NCBI GenBank assembly: GCA_026119935.1
Contig: JALRMH010000002.1
Location: forward strand, 310,001 to 374,000
Direction of reading: 5' to 3'
DNA: 64,000 bases
From: Endothia cerciana
Taxonomy: Eukaryota; Ascomycota; Sordariomycetes; Diaporthales; Cryphonectriaceae
The notes under the pieces were generated by a model, which was not told where the DNA came from, made no database searches, and saw only the letters and a program-made list of their open reading frames with translations. Each line of letters starts with the position of its first letter. Within the stretch, counting starts at the first letter, position 1. The position numbers were made by a program, and so were the translations under genes. Positions 20,563 to 33,000 of the stretch are shown here, piece after piece.

Positions 20563-21651
20563 TCACTTGGCAATAGTTGCACAAGGGCCCGCGCCGCCGA
20601 CGTGGCTTGCGTTATCGCCCTGCTGACTAAACTGCACGCCCGTATATCCCGACGGGCAGGTCGTGTCATTCCTCGCGCCTGGCCAGCCCTCGATCACGGC
20701 ACAGGCTGCCACGGTCGAGCCCGAGGCCCCCGGTATGAACGACCAGCCGTCGCAGCCTTGCGGTGTGCTCTCGTAGCAGGCCGAGCAGCAGCTCACGGCG
20801 TCTGTCGCGCCGGGGTACTGGACGTCCCAGCTGCCCGTAGCGCCGGCGATCCCCATCCAGTTAATATTCGTGACGTAGTCGGAGGCTGCGCAGCCGGTGG
20901 GTGTGCCCGTCTGTAGGGTGAGGTCAGCATCAGGTAGGTGACCACAGGGGAGGGGAGGGGGGCGTAGGAAGGGACAGCACCTGCGCGGAAGGACTGGGGT
21001 AGGTAGAAGAGGGAAGAACCGGGTTGCTAGGTGTGCTAGCCAAAGAAGAGGGAGCTGAGCTACTCACTGGGGAACCAGTGGGCGAGGTCGCAGTGCCCAA
21101 GATCGACGAGGTCCCTCTGAACGAGGCCGGGGCGGACGTGGAGCTGTTACTAGAAGGCGTGACGGTCAGCCAGCTCATCAGGTGCCAAGGAGACGTGGTG
21201 ATATCAGGGGGAGGGGGGGGGGGGGCAAGGCCTCGAAGCCCACACGACATGCTACCCACCTCGGACTGCCCCCGCCAGGGCTGCTCTGGCGCATCTTCAC
21301 CACCACGCCGACGGTGGCCCCCGTGAGAACGATGATAGCCAAGATCAGGCTCGCTATCACCCAGCTCTTGTGTTTTGCGAACCAAGAACGGTCCGGCTCA
21401 GCGTACACAACGGTCGCGCTTCGTTGGTCGCCGATGTCAGGCTGTATGACAGGGCGAGCGGAGCGGGAGGAGATGTCGTCCGCGCTGTCGGCCTGGTCGA
21501 GGTTCACGGGCTCTGGTGCGCTCTCCTGGTCGACCGCAATCTCGGGCATGGGGTTGGCCTGGTTCTCGGCGTATTGCGACCACCTGACGGCTCGGGTGCC
21601 CTGCTGCTCGCGGCCGCCGTTGGCCTGTGGGCTGCTTGGCTCGCTGGGCAT
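20563..21651 (-). CDS. Type II membrane protein with extracellular Cys-rich (apple/PAN-like) domain
   Basis: Three exons, 21651-21260, 21173-20981 and 20910-20563, join in phase across 86- and 70-bp introns to give 310 residues. The order is a 96-residue cytoplasmic, Pro/Glu/Asp-rich N-terminus; one membrane helix at residues 97-118 (WVIASLILAIIVLTGATVGV); a Ser/Thr/Pro-rich stalk; and a C-terminal domain of about 110 residues. That domain contains GCAASDYVTNINWMG, SCCSACYESTPQGCDGW, CAVIEG and TTCPSGYTG. The CC-x2-C and paired cysteines with W and G fit the apple/PAN-like extracellular domains common in Sordariomycete membrane proteins, which probably bind carbohydrate or protein at the cell surface. 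The basic residues before the helix favour an N-in orientation. An upstream in-frame ATG at 21753 would add 34 residues. Intron 1 holds a 13-C run. Confidence 0.75.
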
Positions 21652-22469
21652 CTTGGCGCTGGGAAGTCGAGAATGGCAGCTCGGAGAAGTGTTTTGGGAG
21701 GCTTGTCGGAAAGCTGAAGACTCCAGGGTGAGAAGGTCAGCGGTGTTCGACACGGTGCGACATCGAGGTTGTGACGCGTGCGACGCAGTGAAAGGTATCT
21801 GTGTGAAGTCAAGGCGGGGGGTGGTGGTGTGAGGTCCAAAGCACGCACTGCACGGTTTGGGTCGTGGAGATCTATGTACTACTTACCGTGCTGCGTTGAG
21901 CTCCCGTGTTTTGTGCTGCGTCTGGTGTAGTTCTTGAAAGGTCTCGGCTGCCTGAGTGCCCCTTCAATGAAACGAGAGACGACGTTTGTGTTATCGATGT
22001 TCCATTATTTGTGCGAGGCAAACAAACACTGGCCCCTTGACGTGCGGGCACGGTTCCCAGATGAGAGAACATTCATTCCCTCCACGGATCATGCAGACAG
22101 CCCTAGACAATCCAACCAGAGTTTTTGAGATGGCTCTTCTCTCAAGGCATCGCTCCTACCACGATTTGTGACAACCTGAGGGGCGGCGGGCATACCTGTG
22201 AACCGTTCCTGCACTGGCTGAGGCGGGGACCCAAACCTCACAGGACCGTGAAACCTCCCCAGGTCACTTTTGACAGCGTCCCGGAAGGCTTTCCTGATAT
22301 GTGGTGCTTGAACGCCTTCTTATCCAACAGGGTCTCGCACAGTACAAGTACTTGACCTCATGTAACCAAAATCAAGGTATCTCAGCATCGGGATAACCGT
22401 AGGCTTGGTGCACCAGATCTGGCGATAGCACTATTCTGCCTTAACCCTCCCCCCCCCCCGGCCCAAAAT

Positions 22470-22890
22470 AAAAGATCTGGAAAGTCACCTCCAGCCGCCG
22501 ATTATGACCAGAGTGGTATTCGACAGTGTACTCAGGAAAAGGCATTGTGACTCTGGACACCGAGCACAATACTGACCGCGGGTAAACGCACCACGGCCGC
22601 CAGTATCACGGTCAGTAGTGCAGTTGGGATTGCCACTTGCGTCCACAGCTTGGCCGACACTCCTAAGTGTTCAGGTTAGACAGTATAGTCGCCACAAGAT
22701 TCAACGGGTTGGAAATGGTTGCTAGCCAGGTTGAGGTGCTGAAGGTCTTTGTTTTCCCCGTACGCCTGCATTGACTCCTCCATGTTGATCATTCCCGAGA
22801 CGCCACTACTTGTTTGCCCAAGTTTCTCATGTTGCTCCTTATGACCCAGGAAAATGCCGACATATTCTCATTTACGTGCGGATCCGCCTT
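22470..22890 (-). pseudogene. Relic of a membrane-protein C-terminus, frame-broken
   Basis: Minus-strand segments in different frames read like one protein. They are NENMSAFSWVIRSNMRNLGK; then NMEESMQAYGENKDLQHLNL and HFQPVESCGDYTV to TAA at 22678-22676; then LGVSAKLWTQVAIPTALLTV and ILAAVVRLP, a clear membrane helix, to TGA. The layout (extracellular helix, short linker, final membrane segment) is like the end of DUF3176-type fungal membrane proteins, but that is a guess. No ATG-led frame covers it. Frameshifts between the segments imply decay. Confidence 0.3.
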
Positions 22891-24630
22891 CTAGTGCTGT
22901 AATTTAGTAGGACGAGTAAAGTGATTTGAATTGACGTCGAAAGAAATCACAGTCTATAGCAAAGCATCTCCTCTCCAAGCGGCAGGCAAAACGTCGCAAT
23001 GATCCGACAACCAATTCTGCCGCCTCTTCTCTGGCTTTTGGCAAACACCTTCTCTTGTCTAGCCTCTGCTGGCAGACTCCGTTTGATTAAGCGCTTGGAA
23101 CGCGGCACCTGAGTATCCCAAAATGCAGCCATGAGGACGTTTTGCTTTGGGGTACCGCTCAGGTTTTTACACTACAACGCGAAATATGACCGAGCGGCTT
23201 GCCGTCTTCATCATGCTCGATCTTTAAGATGCGCAGAGAGGTCTCCATTATATAAAATAGAACCAGATCCACATATGCATTTGTTGACTAGCACCGTTGA
23301 ATTGCATCTAGAACTTTGGTGTTGAAACAAACAGGATAAACGAGCATATAAGATCTTGCTGCTTGGAAGTAATTATTTTAGATGGGCAGAACACCCAGAT
23401 TCTATAGGAAACCCATCTTGATTGTTTGTTGTATACAAGATTCCAATAAGAGGTTCTTGCGCTAATAATGAACTGGAGCTCGGGCACAGTTGCACGACCC
23501 CGGGCAAAGGTAGCAGAGAGCTCAGACAACCCTAGCGTGCAAGTTTAGAAAGAAAGGCAAAGACAGAGCTATTAGGGCCAGAAAAATCATTAGTCCAAAA
23601 CGTGCATTAGAGATTTAAAGATGGGGGAGAGAAGGAGAGTTGATGCTCAAGTCTATGCTTGAAAATGCGGCCTGGAGGTTACTCTTCTTATTCTGGGGGG
23701 CGGGGGGGTTGGTCTCATGTAGGCCCACGCCTGGCAGGCTACGACACCACCCACCACATCAGTAAATGGCACCAACACAGCGGAGGTTTGTCTGAGCCCC
23801 TTTACTCAAGTTGCGGCATTTACTCAACCATCCAAATGGAAATGGGTGCGAAATCTCCGTGTGTGCCCATGCTCTTCCAAATGCACAAGCACCTGGTTCC
23901 TCGATGGGCAGACTGCGGCACAACTGCGGCACGTTCGCTCCGTAGTGCTAATATCACAATGTTTACCCTACTTTAATGGGGAAGCAGAGGCTACCATTTT
24001 CAGCCGCCTTGGTGCGCATAGGGATTCTAGCTTCCGCTTGTTCATCCTTACACCGTCTCTCCGAATGTACGCCTCTGGTGTGAAATTTGAATCTTGTCCC
24101 TGCTACATAACCCAGTCATGATCGTATGCTATGCTCAATTGCTCGAGATGTTAAGTGATACTATGGGTTGTATCACTGGTTTGATTTGCTATTATGCCGC
24201 CCTCCTATGATAAATATCGTGTCTATATTATCTTTGTCACTTTGCCTGGCCGACTGGACAGCACTCACTTGTGCCTGTAGCTGTGGCCCTGTTGCCTGCT
24301 GTCCAAACTAAGAACATGAGTACCTCTCGCTGATGCAACCTGCTAAGTAAAAATAAGATAAAGGGTGCGACTCTCCTCACGATAGCTAATGGCCCTTATG
24401 CACTGTGATGTTCTCAAGCGGCTGTATCTCAGTCTGCATATATGAACATAACGAGACTCGTTATGTCGATATATTGGTTCAATCTACGCCGAAAAGAACC
24501 GCCCCTGCTAGTCCAGGACCCAGAGTTGCATGCCTTCCTTCGTCTCTTTGTTTCACCCATCATAGTGTGTCGGAAACCCATTAGTATATGGTCTGCTTTG
24601 GCTTGGCTTCATTATAATATACTGACTCCC
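22891..24630. other. Gene-poor stretch, lower GC
   Basis: No conserved frame is seen on either strand. A 37-codon plus-strand frame at 22999 reads like a signal peptide (MIRQPILPPLLWLLANTFSC, then LASAGRLRL) and then stops. It could be a remnant first exon of a secreted protein, but nothing supports it downstream. Confidence 0.45.
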
Positions 24631-25420
24631 TTATTCTAGTTGGACTGATCGTTCGGCTAATTTGTATGGATGCTTCAAGGCCTCGCCGTACATGATCCCC
24701 TGTACATAACACCGTCCAACAAAGTCATACCTCAGACCCGACGAGAAGGGCACATCTACTTCATACTCGCCCTGCGATGCTAGGGGTGAAGGGAACCTGC
24801 CCTCCGCGAAAGATCCAAACTTCATCACCGGGCTTGGTCTCGCGATGGCCTAGACCCAAGAGCCCATTTCGTGTCTCGAACAACCACTGGTTCCCTGTCA
24901 TGCCAAACACGGTCCTATCCAGCTCCTCAGAAACTCTGCCTGTTTCAATAAACCTCGATATCTCTGACACGTCTTCAACCGTGGCCCTCCGTCCTGGACG
25001 TTGCTCACCATCCCTGACCCAGTCACCGAGTAAGAGTCTGCTAAGTTTTTCTCGCTGGTCACTCGAATCATCGTCTACACCCTTGGCTATGAGAGCATAC
25101 CAGTCTCGCACTACATCCACGGTTAGTGCTTTTGAGAGATATCCTATCTGAGTGATAATCAATGGTTGACCGACTTCCTGCACCACATCGACCATAACGC
25201 CTCGAACCTGTAGTGCTCTTCCTTTTGTTCGAGCAGCAGTAAACCTTAAATTGTCAAGGTCTAGCGGCGCAAGCCCGTCGTTGGCCTTATACTTGTGGTA
25301 ACTGTAGACATGGAACCGGTCTGTGTCGTATCTCGCGAGCGTGCTCATGTCGAGAGCCCAAGAAGGTATATTTCCTACTGTTACAAGGGCTCTAGTTGAG
25401 GGCTTGGAAGGTGACTTCAA
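24631..25420 (-). pseudogene. HET-family protein, C-terminal fragment with frameshift
   Basis: The frame from 25420 carries features of the region after the HET domain in fungal heterokaryon-incompatibility proteins: RDWYALIAKG, then RTVFGMTGNQWLFETRNGLL and GDEVWIFRGGQVPF. A second frame from about 24800 down supplies the expected ending, YEVDVPFSSGLRYDFVGRCY followed by VQGIMYGEAL. The two overlap out of frame, so a frameshift lies near 24765-24800. No HET domain (about 150 residues) is found upstream. This is a truncated and broken copy. HET proteins trigger cell death on fusion of unlike strains; this fragment should not function. Confidence 0.72.
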
Positions 25421-26907
25421 TTCAACGATAATTGCTAAGGGGTGCTAAGGAGTGCTTGAGGTTCCCCCCCCTCTCTGTTCGTCGGGTCGTCCCTGACCCT
25501 TCCTTCTTATAGACGACGATGCTGTGTTGCTGCCTGGCCGTTGGGGCCCAAGCCTTCTTGGCTTCTGCATGTTGGTCCTCGCTATCACAGTGATGATCGG
25601 CGCCAACTCATCAGGCGGAGCTGCCCTGGCCCACCTGGGCGCTTAGCTCGGGTGTGCGTTGTTAGAGACGCGCCCTCCGTGTAACAGAAGTCGTCATCCG
25701 TTGGGCCAGTCGACTGGTATCACAAAAAAATAAAAAGCTTTTAGCAGCAAGGGGTATCAAGAATAAGGACAAACCAAGGGCCTTAGTCGACTATGACCCA
25801 GATACTGATGCATAAAGAAAGTCGTTTGGGGGCACAGACCCCCGATCAAATGCTTCGCAAAGGGCAAGAAAACCTGGGTGGGCGGAACGATATATCAGTA
25901 AGACATTATCGTGGCTTGAACGTGCATTGGCTGCAAATCCGGACTGACTCCAAGGCTCTCCAGGTTCTTACAGAACATCCAGCTAGGTTCATGGAGTGCG
26001 AGACAATGCCGCTGTCTGATACCTAGGTGGGGACCACTACAATAACTGCAGAGTCCGAACAGCAAGTAACGAGCATTTTGCTGATCACATCAAGCCTACA
26101 ATAACTGAAATGAAGATTGAGCTTACACGCTGGGCTTCGGCTGCATCGGGCTCGTCAACTGCCAACTCTGGGGCTTATGCCCAAAGCCCACGCCTATATT
26201 GTTCCGCCTTTAGCAGCGTTTTGAGAGCCGCTGACAGACGCCATTCGGCTTATATTTGCTTTCTTCTGCGGAGTGGATGCCTTGACATTGACAATAAAAG
26301 GGTATTTTATGGATCGTCAATTTTCGAAGACCCTGTCAAGGAGGGGGTCAAAATGAAGGTCTATGTTGAAGATAATACCCATTTCAACAACTTATTGGAG
26401 CCCTGGGAATCAACATGATTCAGGTGTTTGGCAAAGAGGATAAATAAGGTATGAACGGCTTTGAAACCAGGAGTGGAATATATAAATCGAGACGGAGGAT
26501 CTTCGCACAGCATCGCTGTCCCTAATCTCCCCTGTTTTCCTTGTCTTCATTTCCTGAATGGACAAAGATATATTTTGTGGGCCTCGGAATAAATCCCAAC
26601 TGTAGATTCTGTCAACGCTCAGCCAGAAGTCTGTAGCAAGCAGGTGTTGCAAGTCGGCTCGATACCTGCTCTGGTGTCCTTTGAATCTAGCATCCATGAT
26701 TCTAGTCGGTAATTGAATAGTTGGAAATCAGTTTCATGAGAGTGGAGTAGCAGATACCCTGACCTTAAAACTCAACAATTTTGCAATATAAGCCAGACTG
26801 GAAGACCCAAAAAGCCATTCTGAACCTCTTTGATTTAGATAAGCTAATTCTCAAGACTGTTTCTTCCATCCTCATGCTCGAAAGGCTGCTTGTTTCGCCC
26901 TTAGCAA
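25421..26907. other. Gene-poor stretch
   Basis: No supported gene. A 95-codon minus-strand frame (26697-26410) reads MDARFKGHQSRYRADLQHLL and LSVDRIYSWDLFRGPQNISL. It could be a further exon associated with the orphan gene at 26908-27510, but I see no splice connection. Confidence 0.4.
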
Positions 26908-27510
26908 CTAACTTTGCTTACCAATGTTGACCAAGAGGTTATGAAGGTCCGGATCGATCGAGGATATGCCACACCTTCGGATCTCGAACGAAGTGATTTT
27001 CTTCCCCGTCAGCTCCCGATACTCATTCAACATTTTCTGGGCACCATTTCCAAAAGGAGTTCTTCCAATTAGGTCTCGAAAGGCGTGGCGCTGAGAAGTA
27101 CTTTGACCAGTTGCCGGTATAGAGATGGGAGTCAGAGGGTCCGTGGAGTGTCCTTCAGAATTTTGATCCATGCTGATGTCCTCGTGGATTCGCTGCAGTA
27201 GAGTCATTGTCGTGTTTTCTGCCACTGTGTCATATTGGATGGTTTTCAAATTCGCAACGTCTTGGCCTGCCTTGTACTTCCAAAAACTCAAGATCATGTC
27301 CCGCAGCCGCAAGGCCCTCAACTCGTCATATCGAGAGTTCCAGGCTTCATACACTGTGACTGTTCCGCTGTGACTGCTGTAACCGAGAATAGCTATCGTG
27401 TCTTCGTACCTTGTGCGAGGCACATAGATATGCCACAGTGGAGTGCCTTCTCTTGTGCTCTGGCGGTATGCGTAACCCAGCTCCTCGATTTTTTGAATTG
27501 ATTTGGACAT
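26908..27510 (-). CDS. Orphan hypothetical protein, 200 residues
   Basis: A single open frame from ATG 27510 to 26908. It starts MSKSIQKIEELGYAYRQSTR and looks soluble, with mixed alpha/beta character in the first half (HIYVPRTRYEDTIAILGYSS), a polar Ser/Thr-rich middle and a helical end (EYRELTGKKITSFEIRRCGI). There is no signal peptide, membrane helix or known motif. Base composition is typical of protein rather than repeat. I do not recognise the family. It stands alone in a gene-poor accessory stretch between a HET relic and a GH43 gene. Confidence 0.5.
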   Translation of the reverse strand: MSKSIQKIEELGYAYRQSTREGTPLWHIYVPRTRYEDTIAILGYSSHSGTVTVYEAWNSRYDELRALRLRDMILSFWKYKAGQDVANLKTIQYDTVAENTTMTLLQRIHEDISMDQNSEGHSTDPLTPISIPATGQSTSQRHAFRDLIGRTPFGNGAQKMLNEYRELTGKKITSFEIRRCGISSIDPDLHNLLVNIGKQS

Positions 27511-28769
27511 CGTGATGCCAACTCAATAATGCCGAGATATCAATTCAGGTTTGTGTTGTTCGCGGGTTCTGTGCTGGCACAATGGAATGTTGCAAGTTGA
27601 GCGTAAGTATTTGATGCGCAATGAATGTTCTTATAAACATGTGGTCTGCCTTTATATTCTAAACAGCAGAGCCAAGAGCCCGGCATTCATGCTATTCCCT
27701 TCATCATTACAATGCTGTCAGTGGGGCCTATCAGTCACAGGAGCTCAATATCAAGCAAGGTATGTGAAGATTGATTGAATCCTGCTACTGGCGTGCTACT
27801 CATACTACCTTCCAGTGCAAACTGATCTGGCTATGGAAACTGGTGGTATCGGTTCACGACAAGTCAACTTGAAAGGCCACTCAATCCAATCAGTCACTCG
27901 ATGAGGGTTAAGTATGTTGCGTATGCTAGAGATCAATTCGATAATCAGCGGAGGTAGATGAGAAGCAAGAGCCCTTGCCTAGTACGTGAGTTCATAGAGG
28001 AGTTGAAGAATAGTCAATCAGACCCCCACCCCCCCCCCCTGCCTCAGGCCGGGAGCGTGAAAGCCCGTCGTTCTGCTTTCATGCCCGTTGTAGGCTGAGA
28101 TTTCGGCTTGTGCAACACTGCCTTTGACTTGGAGCTGCGTTCTGCTATACCTTTGTACCAGGCATTCATTCGACAGCCCTTCACTGTTTGTGCCAGGGGT
28201 CTCCTGAGCCGTGGTGATGGTAATGCTGGTGCATTTGACAAAGATTCAAAGGTAGCCCTGGCCTATGAGCCGACATTACCGAGACACGGTTGCGGACCAA
28301 GCTTCCTAGGCCCCGGGACGCCGACAATGAAACTTCCCGTCCAGAACCCCTCTTTTTTTTCTTTCTTTCTTTCTTTCTTGATAAATAGCATGCAGCTTGG
28401 GAGGGTGAGCGAATAACTGCCTGCCAACCATCCAGCACAGCCTCTCTTCAGGCTACAACAACACACGGTAGCATCCAGACCCTGCATTATTCGGCGACGG
28501 CCAATCACTAGCTAGCTATATATTTGGCCTACAGGCAACCCTGTAAGGAACGGCACACAATTCCGTGCCGCAGCCCATGCTGCTTTGATAGTCACGCAGT
28601 CCTAGCCGTTTATCCCGATTCACCCACGTGTCAGGGATTTTCTGACCTGGTGCCAGAGCAACTTGAGAGGCTATACGAACGTTGAAGTTCGGCTCTCTCA
28701 GGTTTACTGCGGTACTTTTCCTGTCGACAAGATGTAGCAGAGGGCTCGTTTTCAAGCTACCGCTACACT
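27511..28769. other. Intergenic region
   Basis: No gene is seen. It includes a C run (28028-28039) and a TTTC tract (28351-28379). The right end is the probable promoter of the GH43 gene. Confidence 0.5.
28351..28379. repeat. T8 then TTTC tetranucleotide tract
   Basis: A short T run followed by about five CTTT units. Confidence 0.9.
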
Positions 28770-30041
28770 ATGATTACCCTCAGCACAACGGCCAGAACCT
28801 TCACGCCGCGGCGAAAGAAATGGACAATCTTTTCGCTGCTCGCCACTGCTATCACCATAGCGCTCGCAATTGCGCTAGCCCTTGTGTTCACCTTGACGCG
28901 CAGGAAGACCTTGCCTATGGCACCAGACGAGCCTCCAGACAGCACATATCCGGACCCTGAACCTCTGAACGGTACCATACCCAACAATGGAAATTGGAGG
29001 ACCATGGACCCTTCTTTGATGCGTCGCGTGTCTGACGGGAAGCTGTTCCTCTTCACGACTGGCGCCTTTGGAGAGCCAAATGGCACCGTGTGGACGTCGG
29101 ATTCCCTATACGGTCCGTGGGGAAAGAGCCCGTTTGCTATGATCGATCAACAGGCTGGCGCACCTCAGGTGTATTATCTCAACGGCACCTACTACATGTT
29201 CTACAATCATCATTTCGAATACGGAAACATCGGCATTACCAATCCTCAGGCACATAAGTGGTGGCACGATTCCAGCGTTTACGTGCGCTCCTCTCAAAGT
29301 ATGGAGCATGGAAGTTGGGCATACCACGGCCGACTGGATATCACGTGGCAGGTCAAATACAATATCCTCGACCCCTCTCTCATGACCGTTGAGAACTCCA
29401 CGGACGGGACTCGCCGGAACTATCTTTCCTTCGGTTCCTATCAGACCGGTCTGTTCCAGGTGCCACTGACGGATCCGCCGATCAACCTGACCGAGGATGC
29501 CGTGGCTGAGATGACGCACCTAGAGCAAAACACAACGAGCATCTCCACAGGGATCCAAGATCGTACTGAGGCCTCCTTCCAATACTTCCGAGGCGGGTGG
29601 TACTATCTCTTTTTCTCGAGTGGGATATGTTGCCACCTGGAAAGGAGCTGGACTCAAGCTGTTGATGATCCATACCGTGTCATGGTCTGCCGGTCCCCTC
29701 GGCCTCGCGACGGATTTGTTGATAGGGATGGTAAAGATTGCTTGAACGACAATGGTGGAACGCAGATTTTGGGCACACATGGGAGCATCTTTGTTCCGGG
29801 CGGCCAGGGCGTCATGGACGACGAGGAAGCCCAAGGGCCGCTACTGTATTACCATTATGGTGAGCGGGACACTTTCCTTCTTCTTCTGGCCGTCTCTTGA
29901 GTTGAAAGCTGCAGTCCAGGGTTGCTGACTCTTGAGAATGAAAAAGTGCCCAGGGACAATGAAACTGGTGAGATTGAAATGGGATACCGGTTCGGATGGA
30001 ATAGACTGGAGTTCACAGATGGTTGGCCAAGACTTATTTAG
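28770..30041 (+). CDS. Membrane-anchored GH43 glycoside hydrolase (arabinanase/arabinofuranosidase type)
   Basis: Two exons, 28770-29859 and 29920-30041, with a 60-bp GT-AG intron, give 403 residues. A basic N-terminus (RRKKW) precedes a hydrophobic segment at residues 19-42 with no obvious cleavage site, so it is probably a signal anchor exposing the enzyme outside the cell. The five-bladed propeller catalytic set is visible: Asp80 in RTMDPSLM (base), Asp201 in ILDPSLM (pKa modulator) and Glu268 in DRTEASFQYFRGGWYYLFFS (acid). After the intron the ending GYRFGWNRLEFTDGWPRLI matches GH43 C-termini. Reading through the intron would give a false stop at 29900. The family is known to release arabinose from plant arabinan or arabinoxylan; the exact substrate is not deducible. 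It sits in a gene-poor stretch with no sugar-transporter or regulator partner. Confidence 0.88.
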
Positions 30042-33000
30042 ATTTCTCATAGACACTGATACCCGGGGACCCATGGCATCTAGTTATACGCTGTCCTCCT
30101 TCTTGACTGCATGCTACAACTGTTGATTTCGACAATAATTTGCAATAGTGTGATGTTAGCACGTGGCTGACGATACCTGATATGTGGTCAATCATGATCG
30201 GGTGTCAAGGCCCTACGGCATGGAAGCAAGCCTTTTTGATACTCAGGACATATTTGCACTATATACGGCGAGGTGTATCCATGAAACGGCCATGCAGAGG
30301 TTCCCAGGAGCATGCAGGACCTCCCTCATTTGGCGCTGGTTCTTGAAATTCCGGAAGCCTGTCCCCTTCGCGAGCAAGCACGATGACTACAATATTGGTG
30401 TATTTCAACCTCAGATCAACTAATACTCACAAGGGAAAGAATGAGTTTGATCAGTCGGTAGGCAATGGCCCAATCAAACATCATTTATGCTGCTCCTAGC
30501 CCAGGCTTGATTTGCGACGAGACATTGCCAAGGTACAGCCTGCATTGGCGCAGGGCGGCTGCGAGCGAGGGGGACATCATGATCGCTGGTCATGATGAGA
30601 AGCCCCACCTCCTTTTGTCCTCCTCGGATGGATCAGCATACAGTCTCACTACGGAGGCATCTGTTCTTGGTGACATAGAGCTGGAGCAGGATCTCATTAA
30701 ACATCAGCAAGGAGATATGATGGTAATCAACACAAATGTCTAAGACCAACCGGAATGGGGCTGACAACGCCGGGGTCGCAAAGCCACGCGCCCGCTTCTG
30801 ACAGACGCCTTACCGTCATCCAGTGGGATCAAGTAGAGTGCGGACTATGACGTGCTCATTGACACGGGCGGGTCCATTTCCTTTGCATCTGCCCGGAATA
30901 ATCTACCACGCGGCCCAAACCCGGACCGCACGGTTATTTTCCGCAGGGACCGAGATGATAATTCATGCATCTGAGGGCCGGGAGAGGCTAAGGAGGTATT
31001 TAGGAGAGGCATGGTATTGCGATCCAGAAGTGATTCCAATTTCTGTAGGCTGAGGGAAATGACGACGAGGGCTACCGTCGCTGAGTGGCGAGCAGCACTC
31101 GGCACGTGTCTTGTCCGGGGTCTCCGGCCTGACTGCCCAGTTCCCCGTGGCCCGACTACCCCCACGCCGAACCCTCGGGGCTGGTGCCGAATGGTGATTT
31201 CACGAGCGGTAAAGGGAAAGGGTCATATAGGTTAAGACGAGGGTAGTCGAGGAGCGGTACGTCAGTGCGTCGAGATCAGGGGCGCCGCCTCAGCGGCCGT
31301 CACGACGGCCTCATGATCCGCTAGCGAGGAAACATCGGAGGGTAGGTCTGGGCCAGGTCCCACAGCAGTCAGAAGACCGAGATCTGGCTTTGCAGTTGCT
31401 AAGGTATATACTTCTCAGAGGTGCCGTTACAGGCCCACATCATGCCTCGCAATAGCGCGGTGTTGACCCCGATCTCGTGCCTGATGCTCTAGGTACTGTT
31501 GCCAGCGATTCGGCAGTCTCACCACCGCCACGCATGGGATACTTCACGAGAAAAAGAAGTGGTGGCCTCTGCATCCAGCGCCTTGGAAAAGATCGCCGTC
31601 CTGGCGCAGCCCAGCCATTTGTCACCGCACGAACGCCGTAGCGCCAGATTCGTGATATACATGCGCGATGACGCCGGCGATCGAGTCGTATCACCACCAC
31701 CTCCCTTCAGCGCGAGCCGTCTTCCGAGCCAGCCCAGCGATGACGGAACGGTCAGTAACCACGAGCGTGGTACGCCCGGACGAAAAGTCACATGGCATCC
31801 CCGAGCGGCGGCAGGTCTGAAGTCCTCCTCCGCTCGGCAGCCGAAGCGGAGCCCAGCTGCTGCCCAAACCAGGATGGTATGCGCATTGTTGGTGACCACG
31901 TGGCTTCCTTCGGCAGGTCCTTCTCGAAGGAGGAGGGAATTCTCAGAGAAATTCACACAAGGTGATGGGGCGGTCCGGCGGGAGGTGAGAGCTGAGCCTT
32001 ACTAGGCCCGAGGGGGACGCCGAGGGAGGATATATCGAGGGACAAAGATGATCGCGCTTACGTGACCCGCACCGGTATACGCCCCCAGCCCCCAGGCGGT
32101 AAGGCAATCTGCCGCAAAGTGCGAAAAGTCCAGGCGAAGGAGGCGTGATGGGTCCCGGGCTGCTCTTGGGCCGTGTCCCTAAGCTGGCAGCCGCATGAAA
32201 AGGTTAGAGTCGTCATTTGGGGACATCCTCCTGCGGCGAGATCTGAATCTGGATGGGACTCCCTTATCTGCTCCCTGTTGAACCGGGCCATCTGGATGGG
32301 CCTGTCATTTGCGCAGGCTGGCCCCATCTGCAGCTCGCCTAAGCGGCATAGCACGTGGCCACCTGCAACGTCGAACGATCCCCGACGAGATGCAGGTTGG
32401 GCGCACCCCCAGTCGCATGCCTGGGAAGAGAGTCGACCCCACCGGAGACCACGAGGGTGGGTTATTGGGCTGGGGCTGGCGACACCCACACGGATGATCG
32501 CCGTCGGCTCTGCGAGTGATCGAGGGCACAGACCCCCTCCGAGGCCCAGAGGCATCTAGGTTCTGTGGAACCGCCGTGGCCGAAGGAAGCAGCGCGAGGA
32601 CCGTGTACACCGAGGTCTGGCCACCGAAACGCACGCAATCCGTAAGCGAGCCGTATCATCCTCACGATAGTGTCAACTCACCAGGGGACGACCGACTCTT
32701 AAAGATTTTGGCGCGGCGCGACCTTCCCAGATGGGCTACGTCGGACCCGGTGAGGAGAGCTGCAGTGCTGAGCACGGTTGGCCCTACCGTGTGCCCAACG
32801 GAACATGTCCCGTGTTGGTTGTATCGCGTCCTGTGTCATGGCTCCGGCAGGAAACCCGGTTGCCCTGCTGCCAGAGAGTCTATTTCAGTTGGTAGTCCTT
32901 GGTTGGGGATGTGTGGCGGACTCATCGACGGCGATGGCCCAAGAAGCCGTTCTCCATAAGTAGTACCCTGCCATGGAGATGGACTGGAGCGAAACAAGAT

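Noticed and set aside
21182..21832. 216-codon plus-strand ORF
   Set aside because: It is antisense to exons and intron of the Cys-rich membrane-protein gene.
22470..30041. Secondary-metabolite or carbohydrate-degradation cluster
   Set aside because: One GH43 gene with no synthase, transporter or regulator beside it does not make a cluster.
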